The position numbers were made by a program, and so were the translations under genes. The notes beneath the pieces were generated by a model. That model saw only the letters and a program-made list of their open reading frames with translations. It did no database searches and had not been told where the DNA came from. Of a stretch of DNA of 64,000 nucleotides, positions 32,963-43,411 are shown piece after piece. This DNA is from Hordeum vulgare subsp. vulgare (lineage: Eukaryota > Streptophyta > Magnoliopsida > Poales > Poaceae): NCBI RefSeq assembly GCF_904849725.1, contig NC_058521.1, forward strand, positions 349,058,138 through 349,122,137. Direction: 5' to 3'. Within the stretch, counting starts at the first letter, position 1, and each line of letters opens with the position of its first letter.

Positions 32963-34705
32963 TGATTGCGCAATCTCTCGCGTTAACTAGACGAATGCTT
33001 ATAACAACAAACCTTCTCCTGCAACGGCACCAGAAGAATGCTGATAGGACTCCCCGGCAATGAAACTAGAAGAATGTTGTTGAAGGCCAACCAGCGCGTG
33101 GGTTCGCAGCATTTTTCGAGGGTAGAGTATTCGACCCAAATTTGTAGATCGTCTGAAGGAGGTGAGAGACTACTCTCGAGTATTAGCAGCTGAATTTGTC
33201 GGATTCAACCACACCTGAAAGATAGTATATGCAAGCACAATAGTAACAGCAAAGTAATATGATAACAACGGTGTTAGAAACGACCTGTTGACGACAGTAT
33301 ATTCCTAACGATTGTATCAATGGCGCTTCCGTTGCCGCGTTGACGGAAGTTGTCAATTCCCGTCAACGGTCTGGCGAATCAACAATGTAGCAGGTAGTAG
33401 CAGTGTAACGGGCAATATCAGTGGCAAGGAACAGCAGTAGTGACAGCAGTAGCAAGTAGCAACAGTAGCAAGCGACAATAGTAGCAACATTAGTAGCAGT
33501 AGAAGCAGCAGAGCAAAACAAGTAATAGCAGTAGCAACAGTAGTAGCAACAGCAGAGCAAGACAAGTAACAGCAGTAGTAGGACAAACTCGTAGGCAATG
33601 GGTTGGTGATTTGTTTGGATGATATTCATCATGCATACGCTATAACACGGAGAGATAAGTGGCTAGCTCCCGTTCGTCAATGTGATGTAGGCATGCATTT
33701 GTGTGCCGTCATACGTGCTTAGGGAAAAGAACTTGCATGCCATCTATTGCCCATCCCTCCCGTGGCAGCGGGGTCCAAAAGGAAACTACGGGATATTAAG
33801 GTTCTCCTTTTAATAAAGAACCGGACCAACGCATTAGCACTTGGTGAACACATGAACTCCTCAAACTATGGTCATCACCGGGAGTGGTTCCGGTTATTGT
33901 CACTCCGGGGTTGCCGGATCATAACACATAGTAGGTAACTACAACTTGCAAGATCGGATCTAAAACACACATATATTGGTGACAACATAATAATTTCAGA
34001 TCTGAAATCATGGCACTCGGGCCCTAGTGACAAGCATTAAGCATGGCAAAGTAGTAGCAACATCAAATCTCAGAACATAGTGGATACTAGGGATCAATCC
34101 CCATCAAAACTAACTCGATTACATGATAGATCTCATCCTACTCATCACCGCCCAGTGAGCCTACGAATATATTACTCACGAACGACGAAGAGCTTCATGG
34201 AATTAGAGAGGGAAGAAGTTTGATGATGATGATGGCGACGATTTCCCCTCTCCGGAGCCCAAGACGGACTCCAGATCTGCCCTCCAGATGAAGAACAGGT
34301 GGTGGCGGCGCCTCCGTATCGAAAACGCGATGAAAACTTCTCTTTTTATTTTTCTGGGACAAAAGACAACTTATAGAGCTGGAGTTGGGGGCGGCAGGTG
34401 CCTGTGGGCCCCACAAGCCTGCCCACCGCCACCAGGGGGGGGGGGGGTGGCGGAGCAGGTGCTTGTGTCCCAGTGGCCCACCCCCTGAGGTGGAACTTGG
34501 CGCATATATTTTTGACATTTTCCAAAACTGCCCCCCGTAAAATTTCAGGATGTTTGGAGAACTTTGATTTCTGCACAAAAATAACACCAAGGCAATTCTG
34601 CTGAAAACAGCCTCAGTCCAGGTTAGTTCCATTCAAATCATGCAAATTATAGTCCAAAACAAGGGCAAAAGAGTTTGGAAAAGTAGATACGTTGGAGACG
34701 TATCA
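32963..34705 (-). repeat. 3' LTR of C (1,743 bp)
   Basis: On the minus strand TGATACGTCTCCAACG...GCGCAATCA. A CTATAAG TATA-like box lies on the minus strand near 34371-34377. The GC-rich inverted repeat with a 12-G run is at 34408-34470. A triplet-repeat stretch is at 33390-33580. Confidence 0.92.
33390..33580. repeat. AGC/AGT-rich triplet-repeat stretch in the 3' LTR of C
   Basis: Degenerate AGTAGCAACAGTAGC units fill about 190 bp. Homologous stretch in the other LTR at 41821-42015, with differing unit counts. The open frames seen on the minus strand here (Cys/Tyr/Leu/Ala-rich) are by-products of the triplets. Confidence 0.85.
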
Positions 34706-34722
34706 ACTCCCCCAAGCTTAAA
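34706..34722 (-). other. Polypurine tract of C
   Basis: The minus strand reads TTTAAGCTTGGGGGAGT directly against the LTR start at 34705, the Athila-type tract. Confidence 0.8.
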
Positions 34723-36640
34723 ACCTTGCTTGTCCTCAAGCAACTCAGTTGACAAACTGAGAGAGAAAGAAAAACTTTGACAAACTCAGTTTGATCTTGT
34801 TGTTGCAACTATGTCTAACTCATAATCAGAATTTAAGCAAGATCACAAGTTAACCACATAACCAAATGACACAAAGGTCTCACGGTAAACTAATATCAAT
34901 GGCATAATCAGCTAACGAGCAAATAATAATGAGTTTCAACTACCAACACTTCAATCAAAACAAGCGTGAAGCAATATGAATAGGTGGTATCTCGCTAGCT
35001 CGTTCTGAGACTGCAAAACATAAATGCAGAGCACTTTCAAAGATCAAGGGCTGACTAAACATTGTAATTCATAGCAACGAAGATCCAGTCATAATCATAC
35101 TCAATATTAATCAAAAGCAAAGCATAAAAATGACAGAGGTGCTCTCTAATTGGTGCTTATAAAAGAGGAGGATGACTCGACCAGAAAATAAATAGACAGG
35201 CCCTTCGCAGAGGGAAGCATTGATTTGCAGAGGTGCCAGAGCTCAAGCTTTGAAAACAGAGATAATAATTTTGGGTGGCATGCTTTCATTGTCAACGCAA
35301 TGACCAAGAGTTCTCAATATCTTCCATGCTACTCATGCTATAGGCAGTTCCCAAACAAAAAAGTAAAGTTTTAACTCCCCCACCACCAATCAATCACACT
35401 CCACGGCTAGCCGAATCCTCTGGTACCGTCCATACTAACATCAATCCTGGGGGAGTCTTGTTTTACAGTTATGTTTTTGATTTAAGCATGGAACTCGACA
35501 TCCAAATACCGGCCCCTTTATCGTGAATGACTGTGAATAAACACATGTCGAGGATAACACTCCTAGCATGGAAGATACCAATAGCCCTCTGTCACCACAT
35601 GAGTGGTTCGGGCATGCAAAACAGATTTATTTCTTGAAGGTTTAGAGAGTGGCACATGCAAATTTACTTGGAATGGCAGGTAGATACCGCAAATAGGTAG
35701 GGATGGTGAACTCTCATGGAAAAACTTTTGGGTTTATGGGAGTGGATGCACAAGCAGTATCCCGCTTAGTACAAGTGAAGGCTAGCAAAAGACTGGGAAG
35801 CGACCAACTAGAGAGCGACAATGGTCATCAAGATGCAATGAGTTTGACTAACATTGAATGCAAGCATGAACATGATATAAATCACCATGAACACGAACAC
35901 CATAGAGGCTATGTTGGTTTTGTTTCAACTACATGCATGAACATGCGCCAAGTCAAGCCGCTTGAAACATTCAAAGGAGAATACCATCCTATCATACTAC
36001 ATCATAGTCATCTCAAAATCTATGTTGGCATTTAAGACAAACCATTATAAGCTCTCAGCTAAATAAGCATGGCATCAGAAACTATGATCTCTAATTGTCA
36101 TTGCAAACATGGTTCTCTCACAACAAAGCTAAATCTGGGTCGACAAGCTAGTCATATTTACAAAAACAAAATAGACAATGTTCATACCAGCTTTTCAGTC
36201 TCAGTCACTTCATCATATACCATCATTGTTGCCTTTCATTTGCACGATCGAACGATGAAAACGATAATAAGCGCATTGGACTAAGCTGAATCTGCAGGCA
36301 AACACAAAGGAGAAGACAAAATAATATGGCTCTTTGAAAGCTAAACACGTAAGCATGCAAGAGCCAATAAACATTGTAACCAATATCTTCTACCTTGACA
36401 CAAAGAAAAAGAAAACTATTTACACGGGAAAGCTCCCAACAAGCAAAAGAAGAAAGAAAAATCTTTTTGGGTTTTCTCAAAAGGACACAAAACAAGAAAA
36501 CAAGAAAACGAAAAGAAACTAGCATGGATAATACAGTGGCAAAGTGTAAACACCGTCTAACAAAGCGAAAGCATAAGCATCAATGTAAAGTCGGTCAGAA
36601 CACGTACTCCCCCAAGCTTAGGCTTTTGGCCTAGCTTGAT
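34723..36640 (-). other. 3' non-coding region of C
   Basis: About 1.9 kb with no recognisable gene on either strand; short frames (for example 35703-36035, plus) have no family features. A second AAGCCTAAGCTTGGGGGAGT tract occurs on the minus strand at 36608-36627, just after the ORF1-like gene, giving C two polypurine-like tracts about 1.9 kb apart, as in B. Confidence 0.6.
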
Positions 36641-37661
36641 CTACTCCCATGGATGATCCTGGTGAAACCCAAAGTCATAATGTGTGTTATACGGGAGTGC
36701 CGTACCCACTGCCTGAATAGCTGCCTCACGAAGTCGAGCAACAGTCGCCTCCCTCTCATACTCCTTTGCCTCTCCTATGGTTATGTAGTATCTTCGTTTA
36801 ACCTGAAAGTCAAAGAAAGCAGTAGCAGGAAGGGTAGTATGGAAAACACGTTGCCGGTTAAATATCAAGTGGTATAGGAGGGATCCATGATCTCTCTCAA
36901 GGAACTGGTAGCGTGTTAGAGCGACACGATCAAGGTAGGCTGTAAGGAGAGGAGGATCTTCTGGACGGATGGTTACTCCAAGAAAATTTGCTAAGCGTGT
37001 AGCATAAACTCCACCAAAGAAATCCCCCTCACTGGCATTTTAATTCAGCCTCCTTGCTATAATAGCTCCCATACTGAAGCTCCTGTCACCTGTTACTGCG
37101 CTCTTAAGGATACTAAGGTCGGAAGCGCATAGGTGACAATGTGCACCCTTGCCATTAACGCACCTACCTTGAAGAGGGCAAGTTAGTGCAAGGCAGGGAA
37201 ATGGATGCTTCCTATGGTGGCTTGCGTGATATCTCTGGTTTCTCCAACAATTATACTGGAGACAAAGTCTCTGACCGAAGACTTAGGAGGATCATTAACA
37301 CTACCTACATCGGGTATCTTGCAAATCCTATTGAAATCCTCCAGACCCACGGTATAGGATTTATCGTACAGATCACAAAGTATGGATGATTCACGGCCAA
37401 CTAAAAATTTAAATCTACGCACGAAAGAGGCAGTGAGCATAGCATACTCTTCACATTTATCTGAGAGGAATTCTTCTAACCCCGCATTGCGGACAAGTGC
37501 ATCAAACTCATCCTTGAAGCCTGCTTCGATCATGAACTCATCGGAGGCCATTCCCATGGTTGCACTGGTGCGTCCCTTAGTTGAAAAGGTTCGGGCTCCC
37601 GAAAGGAGAGACGAGGACCCTTCTTACTCGAGGAACCACCATGAAACTTCCTCTTGAACAT
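36641..37661 (-). pseudogene. Second ORF of C (Athila ORF1-like), frameshifted
   Basis: Starts at ATG 37661 with a basic, Ser/Lys-rich N-terminus and a Trp/Pro motif (QPWEW). A small deletion near 37555 changes frame into a domain with DEFDALVRNAGLEEFLSDKC and LYDKSYTVGLEDFNRICKIP (37557-37183). Further frame changes lead through 37180-36870 to the last piece, 36868-36641. I recognise this as a protein commonly carried by Triticeae Gypsy elements and similar to the plant retrotransposon ORF-1 group; function unknown. It occupies the env position, between protease and the 3' LTR, because pol is missing. Total length would be near 340 codons. Confidence 0.65.
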
Positions 37662-37673
37662 AATTTCCTTTTG

Positions 37674-37895
37674 CTGAAATTTTTGAAGTTCAAGAGAAAA
37701 GTGAATGAGGACCAACCATACCTTGTAGAAACTACTCCTACTAGTGCCTAGAGACCGTATCACGCGCTAAAACTACTTGGGACCAGCTAAAACCAACATT
37801 TATAGCTCAAGAATAGGGTCACCAAGGTAGCAAGAATTAGCAAAGGATAAAGCACTAGAGCAAAAACTAATTGGACCAATGGAGGAGTCACTTAC
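37674..37895 (-). other. Leader intron before the second ORF of C
   Basis: On the minus strand, donor CCTTG|GTAAGTGAC (intron starts 37895) and acceptor AAAAATTTCAG|CAAAAGG (intron ends 37674), giving 222 bp, AT-rich, with the ATG 12 bases after the acceptor. Both sites are close to consensus. Confidence 0.6.
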
Positions 37896-38300
37896 CAAGG
37901 AGCAATTTCCCCAAAACAGTTCGGAGAATGGTGCTTTGAGCAAGGAGATCGAAAATCACAGCCAAATGAGCAAGAACACGGGTTTGAGCTGCGAAACAAT
38001 TTTTTCTGGAGGTGGAGGAAGAGGCTGGGAGCTGGAATGAGTGGAGGGGGTGCCTGTGGGCCCCACAAGCTTGCACCCCGCCACCAGGGGGTAGGTGGCG
38101 GTGGGGGGGCTTGTGGCCCACTGGTCAGGCCCCCTGACCAGCTCTCAGGCCCAGAAATTTTCAAAAATTCCAGAAAAAATCGTACTAATTTTCAGGACCA
38201 TCGGAGAACTGTTATTTTTGAGGTATTTTTCTCCGGGACGCTAAAACAGAAAACATGAAAACTAAACTAATTCTATCATTTTTCTTCTAAGCAACAGAAA
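37896..38300 (-). promoter_or_regulatory. U3-like segment of C upstream of its second ORF
   Basis: On the minus strand this stretch repeats the order of C's LTR: a TTTTCTGGAA-type region, the inverted repeat GGCCACAAGC...GCTTGTGGGGCCC (38062-38118), the shared CACAGGCACC, then CATTCCAGCTCC and CCAGAAAAAAT. In the LTR the same order is AACTCCAGCTCTATAAG and CCCAGAAAAATAAAA. The TATA itself is not conserved here. Likely an internal promoter, by inference. Confidence 0.5.
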
Positions 38301-38444
38301 AGGAAAACTCAAAACAGAGGTATGTGACTCTCTGATTCATCCATCTCATGGTCATCGAAAGAAATCCGCCAATGGGGTTGATCAAGTCCTTATGAAAAAA
38401 CCTTCTCGAATCGCAAGAGAGAATGGAGAATTTTCGAATAGCCA

Positions 38445-41324
38445 CTAAGTCACCTCAATGGGGATATGTATCTCCCCAACAAGCAAATCATACTTCATCT
38501 TGACACGAGGAATAGGGCATTCAAAGCTCCCAATGAGAATCGATGAAGTCTTTTCGATAGCATTGATGCAATGTACTGGATATCGTTTCTTCAGTAAGTG
38601 CACGGTGTGCTCATTACCGTTGACGTGGAAAGTGACATTGCCTTGGTTGCAATCTATAACAGCCCCTTCTGTGTTTAAAAAGGGTCTTCCGAGGATGATA
38701 GCCATGGCATCATCCTCAGGAATATCCAAGATAACAAAGTCTGTTAAATTAGTGGTATTAGCAACCACAACAGGCATATCCTCGCAAACGCCGATAGGGA
38801 AAGCAGTTGATTTGTCGGCCATTTGCAGAGAAATTTTAGTGGGTGTCAACTTATCCAATTCAAGTCTACAATAAAGAGAGAGTGGCATAACACTAACACC
38901 GGCTCCAAGGTCACATAAGGCAGTTCTTACGTAGTTTCCTTTAATTGAGCAAGGTATAGTGGGCACTCCGGGATCACCAAGTTTCTTAGGAGTTCCACCT
39001 TTGAAAGTGTAGTTGGCAAGCATGGTGGAGATCTCAACATCTGGTATCTTCCGTTTATTAGTCACGATATCTTTCATGTACTTGGCATACGGAGACATCT
39101 TGAGCATATCAGTTAACCGCATCTGCAGAAAGACGGGTCTTATCATCTCAACGAAGCGCTCAAAATCCTCATCATCCTTTTTCTAGGATGGCTTAGGAGG
39201 AAAGGGCATAGGTCTCTGAACCCATGGCTCTCTTTCTTTACCATGCTTCCTAGCAGTGAGGTCGTTCTTATCGTACTTCTTAGGTTGTGAATTATCAGGA
39301 TTAACCGTAGGTTCAATCTCCACATCCTCATCATGGCTAGGTTGAGCATTATTATGAACACCACTGTCCATATTGTCACCAGGTTCATGTTCATCACCAG
39401 ATTTTGTTTCTGTATCAGACGTAGAAATATCATTAGGTTCTTCAAGCGTGACAGTATTTGGCGAAGTGGCATGCAGGTTTCTATCATCCTTCTTCTTCTC
39501 CTTAGGATGACTAGGTGTATCAGCATTGATTCCTTGAGAATCTTGATCAATTCTCTTAGGATGACCTTGAGGATACAAAGGTTTCTGAGTCATTTTGCCT
39601 CCTCTAGTAATGACTCTGACAGAGTTGTCATTTAATTCATTGAGCAGGTCATTCTGAGCTTTAAGTACTTGTTCTACCTTAGTAGTAATCATAGAGGCAT
39701 GTTTACTCAGAAGCTTCAGAGCATTGGCATTTCTGTCTACACAAGCACTTAAATGGCTAAGCATACGAGTACTTTGTTCCAAATGTCTGCTAAGATAATC
39801 ATTGAAACTCTGTTGTTTGGCAACAAAGTTGTCAAATTCATCAAAGCATAGGCTAGTAGGTTTATCAAAAGGAATATCACTCTCGTCAAACCTATGCAGA
39901 GAATTCACTTCCACTACCTATATCGGGTTATCGAGACCGTGGATTTCTTTGATAGGTGGTAGATTTTTGACATCTTCAACTCTAATGCCTTTCTCTTGCA
40001 TAGATTTCTTGGCTTCTTGCATATCTTCGGGACTGAGGAATAGAATACCTCTTTTCTTAGGAGTTGGCTTCGGAGGTGGTTCGGAAATAGTCCAAGCATT
40101 ATCGTTGATCAAGAGGTTATTCAGTAGGGTCTCAGCTTGTTCTACAGTTTGTTCCCTAAAAACACAACTGGCACAACTATCTAGGTGGTCTCTAGAGGCA
40201 TCGGTAAGTCCGTTATAGAGGATATCAAGTATCTCGTTCTTCTTAAGAGGGTGATTAGGCAAAGCATTCTGTAGCTGGACGAGCCTCCCCCAAGCTTGTG
40301 GAAGACTCTCTTCTTGGAGTTGAGCAAAGTTGTATATTTCCTGCAAGGCAGCTTGCTTCTTATGAGGAGGGAAATATTTCTCACAGCAGTAATAGACCAT
40401 CTCCTGGGGACTACGCACACATCCAGGAGCAAGAGAGGTGAACCAGGCTTTAGCATCATCCTTTAGAGAGAAAGGAAACAACTTAAGGATATAGTAGTGG
40501 CAAATCTTCTCCTCATTAGTGAAAAGGTTGGCTATTTCGGATAGTTTGGCAAGATGGGATATGACCGTCTCAGACTCATAACCGTGAAAAGGATCAGATT
40601 CGACTAGAGAGATTATCTCAAGGTCGACAGAGAATTCATAATCCTTATCGGCTACAAAGATAGGCGAAGTGGGAAACTTCGGGTCATTTTTCATCCTAGC
40701 TTCCCGAGATTTTTCCTTCCACTTGAGAAGTAATTTCTCAGCGTCATAGGCATCCTTACACGCAAGAAAATCCTCAGCTATCTCTCCCTCCATAACGTAA
40801 CCCTCAGGTATATCAGGCAATTCATATCTAGGAGAGCTAGATCTAACAGGAGCAAAAGCAGGTTCTATCTCAATAGCATCGGCAGTTTCAGAAGCATCGC
40901 GAACATTGGCAGTAATTCTAGCAATATGAGCATCAAGGAACACTCCTAGTGGAACATCAGGCAAACGAGTATCTCTAGCAGTATCAAGCATAGCATCATT
41001 AGGCAAAATTGCATCTCTAGCATCATCAGTCAAAGCAGTATCAAGTATAGCATCTCTAGCAGTATCAAGCATAGTATCATCAGGCATAGTATCAAGCATA
41101 GAATCTCTAGCAGTATGAGGCATAGTATCAAGCATAGCATCTCTAGCAGTAGTATCACAAGCATCATCAAGCACATGCGACATATCAAGATTTCTAGCAG
41201 GAGGTGATGTCGCAAACTTACTCATAACTGAAGGTGAATCAAGTGCAGAGCTAGATGGAAATTCCTTACCTCCCCTCATAGTTGAGGGCAAGAATTTGGT
41301 CTTCGGATCCTTCAGATTCTTCAT
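38445..41324 (-). pseudogene. gag and protease of C
   Basis: A single frame of about 960 codons from 41324 to 38445 with two in-frame TAG stops (39918-39920 and 39183-39185). It begins with a basic/Ser region, then short Asp/Thr/Ala/Arg/Leu repeats (41160-40970). The gag domain is at about 40600-40150 (LKDDAKAWFTSLAPG, CCEKYFPPHKKQ). A linker rich in Lys, Asp and Glu follows, then the protease with CDLGAGVSVMP (D-x-G-A) and the ILGRPFLNT flap-end motif near 38690-38930. The frame ends where RT would begin. Only the two stops separate it from an intact coding region. Confidence 0.85.
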
Positions 41325-41372
41325 AGTGATCAGCAGATATAAATCCCAAGTAACTTAGAGAATATAGCAATA

Positions 41373-41392
41373 CCTCCCCGGCAACGGCGCCA
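41373..41392 (-). other. Primer-binding site of C
   Basis: The minus strand reads TGGCGCCGTTGCCGGGGAGG nine bases after the LTR end; intact tRNA-Asp-type site. Confidence 0.88.
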
Positions 41393-41401
41393 GAAAAATG
41401 T

Positions 41402-43145
41402 TGATTGCGCAATCTCTGGCGTTAACTAGATGAATGCTTATAACAACAAACCTTCTCCTGCAATGGCACCAGAAGAATGCTGATAGCACTCCCCGGCAAT
41501 GAAACTAGAAGAATGTTGTTGAAGGCCCACCAGCGCGTGGGTTCGCAGCAGTTTTCGAGGGTAGAGGATTCGACCCAAATTTGTAGATCGCCTAAAGGAG
41601 GTGAGAGAATAATCTCGAGTATTAGCAGCTGAATTTGTCGGATTCAACCACACCTAAAAGAAGAGTATCTGCAAGCACAATAGTAACAGCAAAGTAATAT
41701 AATAACAACGATGTCAGAAATGATCTGTTGACGGCAGACTATTCCTAACGATTGTATCAATGGCGCTTCCGTTGCCGCGTTGACGGAAGTTGTCAATTCC
41801 CGTCAACGGTCTGGCGAATCAACAGTGTAGCAGGTAGTAGCAGTGTAACAAGCAATAGCAGTGGCAAGGAACAACAGTAGTTACAGCAGTAGCAGGTAGC
41901 AACAGTAGCAAGCGACAGTAGTAGCAACAGTAGTAGCAGCAGCAGCAGAGCAAAACAAGTAACAGCAGTTGCAACAGTAGTATCAACAGCAGAGCAAGAC
42001 AAGTAACAACAGTAGTAGGACAAACTCGTAGGCAATGGGTTGGTGATTTGTTTGGATGATATTCATCATGCAATAGCTATAACATGGAGAGATAAGTGGC
42101 TAGCTCCCGTTCGTCAATGTGATGTAGGCATGCATTCCGTGTGTCGTCATACGTGCATAGGGAAAAGAACTTGCATGACATCTATTGTCCATCCCTCCCG
42201 TGGCAGCGGGGTCCAAAAGGAAACTACGGGATATTAAGGTTCTCCTTTAAATAAAGAACCGGACCAACGCATTAGCACTTGGTGAACACATGAACTCCTC
42301 AAACTATGGTCATCACCGGGAGTGGTTCCGGTTATTGTCACTCCGGGGTTGCCGGATCATAACACATAGTAGGTAACTACAACCTGCAAGATCGGATCTA
42401 AAACTCACATATATTGGTGACAACATAATAATTTCAGATCTGAAATCATGGCACTCGGGCCCTAGTGACAAGCATTAAGCATGGCAAAGTAATAGCAACA
42501 TCAAATCTCAGAACATAGTGAATACTAGGGATCAATCCCCATCAAAACTAACTCGATTACATGATAGATCTCATCCTACTCATCACCGCCCAGCGAGCCT
42601 ACGAATAGATTACTCACGAACGACGAAGAGCTTCATGGAATTGGAGATGGAAGAAGGTTAATGATGACGATGGCGACGATTTCCCCTCTCCGGAGCCCAA
42701 GACGGACTCCAGATCTGCCCTCCAGATGAACAACAGGTGGTGGCGGCGCCTCCGTATCGAAAACACGACGAAAAATTCTCTTTTTATTTTTTCTGGGACG
42801 AAAGAAAACTTATAGAGCTGGAGTTGGGGGCGCCAGGTGCGTGTGGGCCCCACAAGCCTGCCCACCGCCACCAGGGGGGGGGGGTGCTAGCGGAGCAGGG
42901 GCTTTTGGTCCACTGGCCCACCCCCTGAGGTGGAACTTGGCGCAGATATTTTTGATATATTCCAAAACTGCTCCCCGTAAATTTTCAGGACGTTTGGAGA
43001 ACTTTGATTTCTGCACAAAAATAACACCAAGGCAATTCTGCTGAAAACAGTGTCAGTCCAGGTTAGTTCCATTCAAATCGTGCAAATTAGAGTCCAAAAC
43101 AAGGGCAAAAGAATTTGGAAAAGTAGATACGTTGGAGACGTATCA
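41402..43145 (-). repeat. 5' LTR of C (1,744 bp)
   Basis: Counterpart of 32963-34705, with a moderate number of substitutions and length differences in the triplet stretch (41821-42015) and the G-run at about 42876. Confidence 0.92.
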
Positions 43146-43411
43146 CTACGATCTTGAGAAAAGGAAATAGAAAGAAGCATAGAATAAAAACAAAAGAGCA
43201 TAGATAATGATCTCATGGGGAGTGATGACTTCACATATAAAAAGTATGTCGACTGAAATTTTTTGTGACTTGACAAGAAAAACTATTGGTCATTGTTGTA
43301 AATATAAGGAAGTAATAAAGAAAGAGAGGTTCATATATAAATATATTATCTTGGACATCTTTTATGATTGTGAGCACTCATTAAAATATAATATGTTAAG
43401 AAGTTGATGTT
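43146..43411 (+). other. 3' non-coding region of B, piece 2
   Basis: AT-rich continuation of B between C and D. No gene. The last five bases, atgtt, are the left copy of D's target duplication. Confidence 0.8.

Larger units (their letters stand above)
32963..43145 (-). mobile_element. Element C: Athila-like Gypsy element, minus strand, no reverse transcriptase or integrase
   Basis: LTRs 32963-34705 (3') and 41402-43145 (5'), 1,743 and 1,744 bp. On the minus strand: PBS, gag-protease in one frame, then a U3-like segment, a leader intron and a second ORF, then about 1.9 kb of non-coding sequence and the PPT. Flanks ctatg (32958-32962) and ctacg (43146-43150) form a target duplication with one mismatch. 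Without pol it would depend on a helper element. Inserted in the 3' non-coding part of B. Confidence 0.88.

Noticed and set aside
33353..33632. Cys/Tyr/Leu-rich proteins on the minus strand (also 41793-42073)
   Set aside because: Produced by translation of AGC/AGT triplets in the C LTR; identical context in both LTRs.
39918..39920. Programmed TAG readthrough in gag of C
   Set aside because: Two TAG stops share the frame, but there is no visible downstream readthrough context, and TAG also appears as ordinary decay in E, B and M1.
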